Assembly: GCF_030700245.1 (NCBI RefSeq)
Contig: NZ_JAUYZI010000027.1
Span: 1-64,000, forward strand
Length of the DNA stretch: 64,000 bases
From: Methylobacterium amylolyticum
Lineage (GTDB): Bacteria > Pseudomonadota > Alphaproteobacteria > Rhizobiales > Beijerinckiaceae
Direction of reading: 5' to 3'
Part shown: piece after piece, positions 7,564 to 14,985 of the stretch
Numbering within the stretch: the first letter of the stretch is position 1
Layout of the letters: each line of letters opens with the position of its first letter
The notes under the pieces: model-generated
What the model was told of the DNA's origin: nothing
The model's input: the letters and a program-made list of their open reading frames with translations, nothing else
Databases searched by the model: none
Made by a program: the position numbers and the translations under genes

Positions 7564-8394
7564 CTAGCGCATCGGGCGCTCCGGCGCACCCTCCGCCCGG
7601 GTCGCACGCGCCGGCCCCTCCGCCCCCCTCAACAGGCGGATCGCCCCGTCCCGCAGCGTGAGCACGTCCCCGCGGGCGAGGTCGGTCCAGCACTCGTCGC
7701 GGGTCAGCGCCTGGGTGGCGATCACCGTCACCACGTCGCTCTCGGTGGTCTCCCGGGCGAAATCGACCTCCCAGTCCTCGTCGATCAGGGTCGCCCGGCC
7801 GAAGGGCGCACACCGGGTGAGGTAGCACAGCCGCTTGCCGCAATGGGCGTAGAGGGTGCGGCTGTCGGTCATCAGCATGTTGAACACGCCGAGCCCGTGC
7901 AATTCGGCGCACAGGTCGGCCACCGCCCGATCGAGGGTCTCCGGCCGCGGCAGCGCCCGGAACCGGTCTTGGAGCCGGCCGAGCATCCAGCAGAAGGCGT
8001 GCTCGCTGTCGGTGGTGCCGATCGGCGTGAACCCGCCGAGCGGCAGCCGCTTCACCCCCTTGAGCTGGCCGTTATGGGCGAAGGTCCAGCGCCGGCCCCA
8101 CAGCTCGCGCGAGAACGGGTGCGTGTTCTCCAGGCTGACGCGGCCCCGATTGGCCTTGCGCACGTGGGCGACGACGATGCGGCTCTTGATGGCGGTGTCG
8201 CGCAGGAGCCGCGCCAGCTTGGAGCGGGAGCTCGGCTCCGGCTCGTGGAAGCTGCGGCAGGTGCGGCCCTCGTAGAAGCTGATGCCCCAGCCGTCGGCGT
8301 GCGGGCCGGTCTCGCCGCCGCGGCGGGCGAGGCCGGCGAAGGAGAAGCGGATGTCGGTCGGCACGTTGGCGCTCATGCCGAGCAGTTCGCACAT
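7564..8394 (-). CDS. Class II glutamine amidotransferase (YafJ-like)
   Basis: A 276-residue Ntn-hydrolase-type protein beginning MCELLGMSANVPTDIRFSF. After removal of Met, Cys2 would be the nucleophile. Further class II GATase hallmarks are GWGISFYEG, VVAHVRKANRG, ENTHPFSRE, FAHNGQLKG and TTDSEHAFCW. The family includes YafJ and EgtC; no second catalytic domain is present, so the amide acceptor is unknown. It lies 119 bases upstream of the sigma factor on the same strand and may share its transcript. The last 20 residues are a disordered-looking tail. Confidence 0.85.
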   Translation of the reverse strand: MCELLGMSANVPTDIRFSFAGLARRGGETGPHADGWGISFYEGRTCRSFHEPEPSSRSKLARLLRDTAIKSRIVVAHVRKANRGRVSLENTHPFSRELWGRRWTFAHNGQLKGVKRLPLGGFTPIGTTDSEHAFCWMLGRLQDRFRALPRPETLDRAVADLCAELHGLGVFNMLMTDSRTLYAHCGKRLCYLTRCAPFGRATLIDEDWEVDFARETTESDVVTVIATQALTRDECWTDLARGDVLTLRDGAIRLLRGAEGPARATRAEGAPERPMR

Positions 8395-8485
8395 CGGGGA
8401 AGCCGGGGCGTGACGGGAAGGCCGCCGATTTAGGGGCCTTCGGCCGCCGGAACAACGGGTTTCCGGCCGGTCAGCGCCCCAGGAG

Positions 8486-8803
8486 TCAGCGCGCCAGCAC
8501 GTCGGTGAGCGTCATGCCGACGAGGATCGCCACCCAGAAGAAGCCCAGCGCCGAGAACAGGCGCACGAGGGGCGGCTCCTTCCGCACCTCCATCGAGACG
8601 AGCAGGATGATCGCCACCATCACCGTCACGACGGCGAGTTCGACGATCCAGACACGGGCGAAGGGCAGGGTGGCGCCCAGCGCGACGTTGACGGCGAGCA
8701 GGCCCAGCAGCGCGAGGAAGGTGAGCAGCGGCGCGCGCAGGTGCCGCTTGAGGAGCGCGCGGTCCTCGGGGCTGAGGGCGGCCCAGCGCCCGGGCCGGCT
8801 CAT
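8486..8803 (-). CDS. Cytochrome c oxidase subunit IV (prokaryotic, CtaF-like)
   Basis: A 105-residue membrane protein with three hydrophobic helices (about 28-46, 52-72 and 85-103) and the VRKEPPLVRLFSALGFFWV segment typical of small prokaryotic oxidase subunit IV. It is the last gene of the oxidase operon and overlaps the HEAT-repeat gene by 4 bases (ATGA). It should help assemble or stabilise the caa3 oxidase in the inner membrane. A longer open frame to 9310 is a shadow of the gene upstream. Confidence 0.8.
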   Translation of the reverse strand: MSRPGRWAALSPEDRALLKRHLRAPLLTFLALLGLLAVNVALGATLPFARVWIVELAVVTVMVAIILLVSMEVRKEPPLVRLFSALGFFWVAILVGMTLTDVLAR

Positions 8804-9330
8804 CGGTCGGTCCCGGCCATCGTCATGTCCGCGCCCGGCCGCAGGACGATGAGGGCATCCCGCGCGGCCTCGGCCGCCTCCGGATCCGCCCCGGCCGCGA
8901 GCGCGGCGAGCGCGGCGACGGCCCGGGCGCGCGCCTCGGGGCCGCTCTCCGAGATCCGCCCCGCGTCCAAGAAATGCAGGGCCTCGGCGCGTCCCTCGAA
9001 CGAACCGCGCCGGAGAATGTTGACGAAGCTGTCGAGCGGCAGGCTGGCCCCGAGCTCGTCCAAGGCGAACAGCAGCGTTCCCGACTGGGGCGCGACCTCC
9101 GGCCGTTCGAGAACCTGCCCGATCCGGGCGGCCGCACCGGCCGCGCCGAGATCGGCGAGCGCCAGCGCCGCGGCGTTCCGCAGCCGAAAGGACGTGGTGG
9201 TGTCGAGGATGCGCTCGATCTCGCGGGCCTCCATCGGCGGCGTCCGGCCGTGCCGGTCGCGCAGCAGCGCGATCACGCCCTCCTCGTCGCGCGGATCCAG
9301 CCTCGTCCAATCCCGGTGAGCGACGACCAT
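8800..9330 (-). CDS. HEAT-repeat-like protein in the oxidase operon
   Basis: A 176-residue soluble, Ala/Leu-rich helical protein. Repeating helix pairs such as FRLRNAAALALADLGAAGAA and ARAVAALAALAAGADPEAAE look like HEAT or Armadillo-type repeats, which usually bind other proteins. There is no signal peptide. It sits 2 bases after the 72-residue gene and overlaps the subunit IV gene, so it is translated as part of the respiratory operon; a role in complex assembly is plausible but inferred. The catalytic function, if any, is unknown. Confidence 0.7.
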   Translation of the reverse strand: MVVAHRDWTRLDPRDEEGVIALLRDRHGRTPPMEAREIERILDTTTSFRLRNAAALALADLGAAGAAARIGQVLERPEVAPQSGTLLFALDELGASLPLDSFVNILRRGSFEGRAEALHFLDAGRISESGPEARARAVAALAALAAGADPEAAEAARDALIVLRPGADMTMAGTDR

Positions 9331-9332
9331 GC

Positions 9333-9551
9333 TCAGGACCTTACACGATTCCGGCCGGATGTGATCCAGGCCTCGTACTCGGCAAAAGCCTGCTCCCGGC
9401 CTTCGAGGTCGCGGCCGCCGGCCTCCTCCTTGCCGACCCGGTGCCACCAGCGTCGGAACGCCTCGAAATCCGGTCGCTCTTCGAGCCCGAACCAGCGGTC
9501 CCGCCGCGCTTGTCCCCCGCCCCGAAAGCGCCCGCCCGGCTCCCGCGACAT
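9333..9551 (-). CDS. Small hypothetical protein in the oxidase operon (72 aa)
   Basis: A charged 72-residue soluble protein rich in Arg, Glu and Trp, with FEAFRRWWHRVGKEE and QAFAEYEAWITSGRNR. It fits exactly between the subunit III gene (6-base gap) and the HEAT gene (2-base gap), which is the main reason to accept it as real. I cannot assign a family. It may be an accessory of the oxidase. Confidence 0.6.
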   Translation of the reverse strand: MSREPGGRFRGGGQARRDRWFGLEERPDFEAFRRWWHRVGKEEAGGRDLEGREQAFAEYEAWITSGRNRVRS

Positions 9552-9557
9552 GGGGCG

Positions 9558-10238
9558 TCAGCTCGACCGGTTGACCACGTAGAGGATCGGGAAGGCCAGG
9601 ATCCAGACGAGGTCGATGAAATGCCAGTACAGGCCGTAGACCTCGATCCAGTTCTGGTGGCGGGCGAGGAAGCCCGCTCGCGCCGCCATCCAGGTCATGC
9701 CGAGCAGGATCAGGATGCCGGTGAGCAGGTGGACCGCGTGGAGGATCGTGGCCACGTAGTAGAGGTTCACGAACAGCCGCGCGGCCGGCGTCTCGGCGAG
9801 CGCGAACGGGCGGTCCGCGAGGAACGGCATCATGTGCTCGTCCCAGTCGGCGTAGTACTCGTAGCCCTTGAGCACCAGGAACAGCCCGCCCAGGGCCGCC
9901 GTGGCGAGCATGGCGCGGACCATCGCCCGCTGCCAGCCCATGCGCGAGAACGCGATCGCCATCGACATGGTCAGGCTGGAGCAGATCAGCACCACCGTGT
10001 TGGTCGCGCCGATCCAGAACTTGAGGTGGCGCGCCGCCGCGATCGTCGCCTCCGGGTGCTCGATCCGGACCACCAGCGCCACGAGGAACAGGGCGGAGAA
10101 CAGCAGCAGTTCGGTGATCAGCCACGCCCAGATCCCGAGGGTCGCCGCCTGCCGCTGCTGGGCGACGGTCTCGAAATGGGCGACGCGGGCGACGCCGACG
10201 CCCTCGACCGCCCCCTCGGGCACCGGCGCGCTGCTCAT
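9558..10238 (-). CDS. ctaE: Cytochrome c oxidase subunit III
   Basis: A 226-residue membrane protein of the haem-copper oxidase subunit III family. Five hydrophobic helices are visible. Typical segments are LGIWAWLITELLLFSALF, the TNTVVLICSSLTM helix, LKGYEYYADWDEHMMP, ILHAVHLLTGI and YGLYWHFIDLVWILAFPILY, where the last carries the conserved WHF(I/V)D signature. The ATG at 10238 overlaps the end of ctaD by 4 bases. It supports subunit I stability and proton uptake in the caa3 oxidase. Confidence 0.92.
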   Translation of the reverse strand: MSSAPVPEGAVEGVGVARVAHFETVAQQRQAATLGIWAWLITELLLFSALFLVALVVRIEHPEATIAAARHLKFWIGATNTVVLICSSLTMSMAIAFSRMGWQRAMVRAMLATAALGGLFLVLKGYEYYADWDEHMMPFLADRPFALAETPAARLFVNLYYVATILHAVHLLTGILILLGMTWMAARAGFLARHQNWIEVYGLYWHFIDLVWILAFPILYVVNRSS

Positions 10239-11911
10239 CGGTGCTGGTCCCGGGTTTCCTGCGCCTGGATCGGGTAGTCGTAGGGGATCCGCGGCACCTC
10301 CGGCGGCTCCAGGAAATTGTGGGCGGGCGGCGGCGAGGCCGTCTCCCACTCGAGCCCCTTGGCGTTCCACGGGTTGGCCGGCGCCCTGCGGCCGAACCAC
10401 AGGGAGTAGACGAGGTAGAGCATCGGGAAGAGGTAGCCCGCCGCCAGGATCGTGGCGCCGGCCGAGGACAGGACGTTGAGGAGCTGGAACTCGGGCGGGT
10501 AGGTCGCGTAGCGCCGCGGCATCCCGAGATAGCCGAGGATGAATTGCGGGAAGAAGGTGACGTTGAAGCCGAGGAAGATCAGGAAGGCGGACACCCGCCC
10601 CCACGCCTCGACGTACATGCGGCCGGTGAATTTCGGCCACCAGAAGTGCAGGCCGCCGAGGAAGGCCAGCACCGTGCCGCCGACCATGATGTAGTGGAAA
10701 TGCGCGACCACGAAGTAGGTCGCGTGGATGTGCTGGTTGATGGCGAGCGTGGCCAGGTACAGGCCGGTCAGCCCGCCGAGCACGAACAGGCCGATATAGC
10801 CCATCGCGTAGAGCATCGGCGTGTCGAGGCGCAGGCTGCCCTTATGGATCGTCGCGGTCCAGTTGTAGACCTTGACCGCGGACGGGACCGCCACCGCGAA
10901 GGACAGCACCGAGAAGACGAGGCTCGCCAGGTCGCTCTGGCCGTTGACGAACATGTGGTGGCCCCAGACGAAGAACGTCACCGAGGCCAGCCCGATCGAG
11001 GCGTAGGCGACGAACCGGTAGCCGAACAGCTTCTTCTGGGCGAAGGCCGGGACGATCTCCGAGATCACCCCCATGCCCGGCAGCACCATGATGTAGACGG
11101 CCGGGTGCGAGTAGAACCAGAACAGGTGCTGGAACAGCACCGGGTCGCCGCCGTAGGCCGGGTCGAACACGCCGATGTGGAAGGCGCGCTCCATGATCAG
11201 CAGGATCAGCGCCGTGGTGATCACCGGCGTGGCGAGCAGGAAGATCAGGCTGGTGGCGTAGTGCGCCCAGACGAAGATCGGCAGCTTGAACCACGTCATG
11301 CCGGGTGCCCGCATGGTGTGGATCGTGACGACGAAGTTGAGCCCGGTCAGGATCGAGGAGAAGCCGACGATCGTCACCCCGATCAGCGCCGGCAGCACCC
11401 AGGTGTTCGAGAAGGCGGTCGAGAGCGGCGCGTAGAAGGTCCAGCCGGTGTCGACCCCGCCGAGCACCACCGAGACCAGGGTGAACAGGGCGCCGCCCAT
11501 GAACACGTACCAGCTCGTCAGGTTGAGCTTGGGGAACGCCAGATCCTTCGCCCCGATCATCAGAGGGATCAGGAAGTTGCCGAAGGTCGCCGGGATCGAC
11601 GGGATCAGGAAGAACCACACCATCACCACCCCGTGGATGGTGAACGCCTTGTTGTAGGTGTCGTTGGTCATCACCGCGCCGTTCGGCACGATCAGCGCGA
11701 GGCGCACCACCCCCGCGGCCACCGCCCCGATCACGAAGAAGCCGGTGATCGACGCGAGGTAGAGGATCGCGATGCGCTTGTGGTCGGTGGTGAGGAACCA
11801 CGAGCGCAGGGTCGATTCCGCGTGCAGGTAGTCCGGCTTGCGCCCGAGCGTCGATTCCGGGGCGTGCGGCTCGCGGCGGGCGGTGCCGCCGACGCTGCCC
11901 GTTGCGCTCAT
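10235..11911 (-). CDS. ctaD: Cytochrome c oxidase subunit I
   Basis: A 558-residue catalytic subunit with 12 expected membrane helices. Visible signatures are FTIHGVVMVWFF (low-spin haem His), QHLFWFYSHPAVYIMVLPG (CuB His cross-linked to Tyr), FFVWGHHMFVNGQ (CuB His pair) and THATYFVVAHFHYIM-type haem ligands (HATYFVVAHFHYIMVGGTVL). It reduces oxygen to water and pumps protons. The start ATG at 11911 follows ctaC with a 4-base overlap. The C terminus ends in a hydrophilic tail (PPEVPRIPYDYPIQ). Confidence 0.95.
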   Translation of the reverse strand: MSATGSVGGTARREPHAPESTLGRKPDYLHAESTLRSWFLTTDHKRIAILYLASITGFFVIGAVAAGVVRLALIVPNGAVMTNDTYNKAFTIHGVVMVWFFLIPSIPATFGNFLIPLMIGAKDLAFPKLNLTSWYVFMGGALFTLVSVVLGGVDTGWTFYAPLSTAFSNTWVLPALIGVTIVGFSSILTGLNFVVTIHTMRAPGMTWFKLPIFVWAHYATSLIFLLATPVITTALILLIMERAFHIGVFDPAYGGDPVLFQHLFWFYSHPAVYIMVLPGMGVISEIVPAFAQKKLFGYRFVAYASIGLASVTFFVWGHHMFVNGQSDLASLVFSVLSFAVAVPSAVKVYNWTATIHKGSLRLDTPMLYAMGYIGLFVLGGLTGLYLATLAINQHIHATYFVVAHFHYIMVGGTVLAFLGGLHFWWPKFTGRMYVEAWGRVSAFLIFLGFNVTFFPQFILGYLGMPRRYATYPPEFQLLNVLSSAGATILAAGYLFPMLYLVYSLWFGRRAPANPWNAKGLEWETASPPPAHNFLEPPEVPRIPYDYPIQAQETRDQHR

Positions 11912-12903
11912 CGCGTCGCCTCCGCGGATTCGCCCGCCCCGGACGCGCCGGCCCGGGCGCCGGCGGTGTCGTAGGCCTTGATGAAGTCGATCACGCGGCC
12001 GAGGTCGTCCGCCGGGATCCTGCCCGCGAAGCTCGGCATCACCTGCTTGCCCCCGCCGGCCAGCCGGTCGCCGTTCGGGTTCAGGATCTTTTCGCGCAGC
12101 CACGCGTCGTCGGCGACCACGGTGCGGCCGTCCGCGAGCCTGACCTCGGAGCCGTAGAGGCCGGCGAGGCCCGGCGCCTTCACGGCCGAGCCCGGCTCGT
12201 GGCAGCCGGCGCAGCCGTAGGCCTCGTAGAGGACGCGTCCCGCGGCGACCTTGCCCTGCTGCGCGCCGGCATGGGTCAGCCAGTCCTGGTAGTCGCCGGG
12301 GTTCATGAAGGTGATCTTCCCCTCCATCACCGAGTGGTCGGTGCCGCAATATTCCGAGCAGTAGAGGTGGTAGGTGCCGGTCTTGTCGGCCTTGAACCAC
12401 AGCTCGGTGTAGCGGTCGGGCAGGGCGGCCACCTGCATGCGCACGGCCGGCAGGTAGAGGGCGTGGATCACGTCCTGGCTGATGATCCGCAGGCGGATCG
12501 GCTGGCCGATCGGCACGTGCAGGTCGTTGATCTCGGCCTGCCCGGTGGGGTGCTGGAACTTCCACATCCACTGGCGGCCGACCGCCTCGATCGTCATCGC
12601 GTCGGGGGGTGGGTTCTTCGAGAGGACGAACAGCCGCGCGCCCCAGACGAAGAACACCAGCGTCAGCAGGAACGGGATCAGCATCCAACTGATCTCGATC
12701 AGGTTCGAGCGGATGCCCGAGGGCTGCCGGTCGGCCTGCGAGCCCTCGCGGTAGCGCAGGGCGAAATAGGTGATCGCCAGGAAGACCGGCACGGTCAGCA
12801 GCAGCGTCAGCACCGTGAAGGCGAGGATCAGCACGTCGGTCTCGACCGCGTTGGCGGAGACGGCGGCGGGCCAGAGCTGGAGGGCGGCGTGGTCCGGGGT
12901 CAT
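11908..12903 (-). CDS. ctaC: Cytochrome c oxidase subunit II with fused cytochrome c domain (caa3 type)
   Basis: A 331-residue subunit. Two N-terminal membrane helices (about 25-50 and 70-92) precede the CuA cupredoxin domain, with the ligand cluster DVIHALYLP and CSEYCGTDHSVM. A C-terminal class I cytochrome c follows, with CAGCH haem attachment and MPSF providing a likely Met ligand. This fusion defines caa3-type oxidases and lets subunit II accept electrons without a separate soluble cytochrome. Here it would receive them from Alternative Complex III encoded just upstream. It overlaps the preceding 164-residue gene by 4 bases. Confidence 0.94.
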   Translation of the reverse strand: MTPDHAALQLWPAAVSANAVETDVLILAFTVLTLLLTVPVFLAITYFALRYREGSQADRQPSGIRSNLIEISWMLIPFLLTLVFFVWGARLFVLSKNPPPDAMTIEAVGRQWMWKFQHPTGQAEINDLHVPIGQPIRLRIISQDVIHALYLPAVRMQVAALPDRYTELWFKADKTGTYHLYCSEYCGTDHSVMEGKITFMNPGDYQDWLTHAGAQQGKVAAGRVLYEAYGCAGCHEPGSAVKAPGLAGLYGSEVRLADGRTVVADDAWLREKILNPNGDRLAGGGKQVMPSFAGRIPADDLGRVIDFIKAYDTAGARAGASGAGESAEATR

Positions 12904-13394
12904 CGCGCGCCCGCGTCCAGGGGCCGGCCGACGCTGAGCTGCATCGCCCGGTCGATCGGGATGCGGGCGCGGGTGCGCGCCGGGTCGAGGTAGCCGTAGG
13001 CCGAGAGCGCCCGCTCGGCCGAGGCCCGCTCCCGGTCGAGGTCGGCGTAGGGGTCGGGCTGGAGGTGCGGGGGCGGGGGCCGCAGGCGGGCCGTCTGCTG
13101 CGGGGTCAGCGTCGGCAGCGCCGCGCGCTGGCTCGCGGCGAAGGCGCCCATCAGCCAGATCATGATCCCGATCGCCACGAGCGCCGCGCCCGCGAGGCCG
13201 GCCATCGCCAGGGCGGTGTTGCGGACGTTCACGTCCTCGGTCTCGTGGCCGGGGCCGGCCGGCCGGTCGGGCGCGTCCGCCCGCGCGGGCGTCACCGGCA
13301 CGGCGCCGGTGCGGCGCAGGAGGAGGCCGGCGAGCACCGCCGGGATCAGGCCGCGGGGCGTCGTACCGCGGGGAGTCCGGCCACGGGTGCTCAT
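12900..13394 (-). CDS. Small single-helix membrane protein between actF and ctaC (164 aa)
   Basis: The protein has an Arg/Thr/Pro-rich N terminus, a hydrophobic stretch near residue 20, one clear membrane helix (ALAMAGLAGAALVAIGIMIWLM), and a hydrophilic C-terminal half starting TLTPQQTARLRPPPPHLQPD. It overlaps both actF and ctaC by 4 bases, so translation is coupled to both complexes. I do not recognise a named family, though small proteins of this kind do occur at the junction of act and cox gene sets. It may bridge or assemble the complex III-oxidase supercomplex (inference). Confidence 0.7.
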   Translation of the reverse strand: MSTRGRTPRGTTPRGLIPAVLAGLLLRRTGAVPVTPARADAPDRPAGPGHETEDVNVRNTALAMAGLAGAALVAIGIMIWLMGAFAASQRAALPTLTPQQTARLRPPPPHLQPDPYADLDRERASAERALSAYGYLDPARTRARIPIDRAMQLSVGRPLDAGAR

Positions 13395-14452
13395 GCCGGG
13401 CTCCCGGCGCGGGCGCCGCCCGGCGTCGCCCGCGCGGCGAGCGGCGCGAGGACCGGGCGCAGGGCGGCGGCGAGGGCGGCGAGGGCGAGGGCGGCGAGCG
13501 CGTCGGACCAGCGGATGACGAAGCGGTCGCGCAGGGCCGGGGTGACGAGCCAGGACATCTCCAGGGCGTGCACGCACAGGGCCGCGCCGGCGAGCCAGCG
13601 GGTGATCACCCGCCCGGGGCGCAGCGTCGCGAGCCCGGCGAGCGCCACCACCGCGCCGCCCGCGAGCGCCAGCCCGCGCCCGAGCGCCCCGCCGCGGGCG
13701 AAGTACCAGGACACCTCGGGCGGGAGGTTGGCCGACCACACGATCAGGAACTGGACGAAGTGCATGTAGGCCCACAGGCTCAGGAGCACGACCAGCGGGA
13801 TGAGCCGGCCGCGGCCGGGGACGGTGCGCCCGCGCCCGATCGGCTCCGGCTCCTCCCAGGCGAGCAGGATCGCGGCGGCGAAGGCCAGCCCGCTCCAGGC
13901 GGTCGGCACCAGCAGGCCGAGCAGGGCGGAATCGAGCCGCGGGTCGAGGGCGGCGATCACGTCGATCACGAACAGGGTGGCGACCACCGCGTGCAGGCCG
14001 ACCGCCGGGACGGTGCGGGCCTCGCCGGGGGCGTCGTAGGCCTTGGCGAAGCGCAGGCACAGCCACGTCCAGGCGGCGAGGTAGGCGATCACCCGGGCGG
14101 CGAAGAACGGCGCCGTGAACCACAGGGCGGCGAGCGGCGTGCGCGGCGGCGCGTCGGCCCAGGGGTAGAGCAGGGGGCCCATGGCGAGCACCGGCAGGCC
14201 GAGCAGGGCGGCGGCGGGCATCAGCCCCATCAGCCGGCGCAGGGCGGCGAGCATCTCGACGCCGCCGCGGGCCCGCACCCGCTCGCCGAAGCGCTCGGCC
14301 ACCACGGTGATCGGCATGGCGCCGACCGGCAGGGCCAGCAGCACCAGCCACGCGGCGAGGTAGGAGCCGGCCGCGCCGCGCCAGCCGGCGACGAAGACGC
14401 AGAGGGCCAGCGCGGCGAGGCCCGCGGCGGCGAGGAGCAGGGGGCGCCTCAT
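13391..14452 (-). CDS. actF: Alternative Complex III subunit ActF
   Basis: A 353-residue integral membrane protein with about ten hydrophobic helices, placed after actE as in known act operons. Recognisable segments are PLLYPWADAP...LAALWFTAPFFAARVIAYLA and LSLWAYMHFVQFLIVWSANL, near the PEVSWYFAR loop. ActF resembles the ActC/NrfD membrane subunits and contributes to the membrane part of the quinol-oxidising complex. It overlaps actE and the next gene by 4 bases each. Confidence 0.82.
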   Translation of the reverse strand: MRRPLLLAAAGLAALALCVFVAGWRGAAGSYLAAWLVLLALPVGAMPITVVAERFGERVRARGGVEMLAALRRLMGLMPAAALLGLPVLAMGPLLYPWADAPPRTPLAALWFTAPFFAARVIAYLAAWTWLCLRFAKAYDAPGEARTVPAVGLHAVVATLFVIDVIAALDPRLDSALLGLLVPTAWSGLAFAAAILLAWEEPEPIGRGRTVPGRGRLIPLVVLLSLWAYMHFVQFLIVWSANLPPEVSWYFARGGALGRGLALAGGAVVALAGLATLRPGRVITRWLAGAALCVHALEMSWLVTPALRDRFVIRWSDALAALALAALAAALRPVLAPLAARATPGGARAGSPA

Positions 14453-14985
14453 CGGCGCGCCTCCAGCCGGGCGCGGTCGGCCTCCGGCAGGTCGGCCACC
14501 GCGACGTCGCGGCTGAGCTGGAGGGCGCGCAGGTAGGCGACGATCGCCCATCGGTCGGCGGAGGGGATCATCTGCGCCATGCCGAACATCGTCCGGTAGC
14601 CGTCGGAGATCGTGCCGTAGAGGTCGGCGGCGCTCGCCCGGCGCAGCTTCTCCGCGGCGAGGTCGCCGGCATGGGGGAAGCCGCGGGCGACGACCATGCC
14701 GGCGCCCCGCCCGTCCGGCCCGTGGCAGGGGGTGCAGAACACGCCGTAGCGCTCCTGCCCCCGCGCCAGCAGGTCCGCGGTGATCGTCGCGGGCTGCGGC
14801 GCCGGCCGGGCCGGGTCGGCCCGCGGCACGGTGCCGGCCACCGGATGGCGCATGGTCGATTCGCGCGGGAAGAACGCGTTGCGGTCCCAGGTCTCGGCGC
14901 GCGGCTGGTCGGCCATGTTCGCCTCGCCGCAGGCGCCGAGCGGCAGCAGGCAGAGGAGGGCGAGGCAGGGGGGCAGCGCTCTCAC
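14449..14985 (-). CDS. actE: Alternative Complex III subunit ActE, mono-haem cytochrome c lipoprotein
   Basis: A 178-residue protein starting at GTG (14985), which overlaps the actCD stop codon as GTGA. The N terminus LPPCLALLCLLPLGACGEAN ends in a lipobox (LGAC), so it should be lipid-anchored outside the inner membrane. CTPCHGPDG is the haem c attachment site, and a later MAQMIP Met may be the axial ligand. ActE passes electrons from the complex to the oxidase. The mono-haem type and place after actD match known act operons. Confidence 0.87.
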   Translation of the reverse strand: MRALPPCLALLCLLPLGACGEANMADQPRAETWDRNAFFPRESTMRHPVAGTVPRADPARPAPQPATITADLLARGQERYGVFCTPCHGPDGRGAGMVVARGFPHAGDLAAEKLRRASAADLYGTISDGYRTMFGMAQMIPSADRWAIVAYLRALQLSRDVAVADLPEADRARLEARR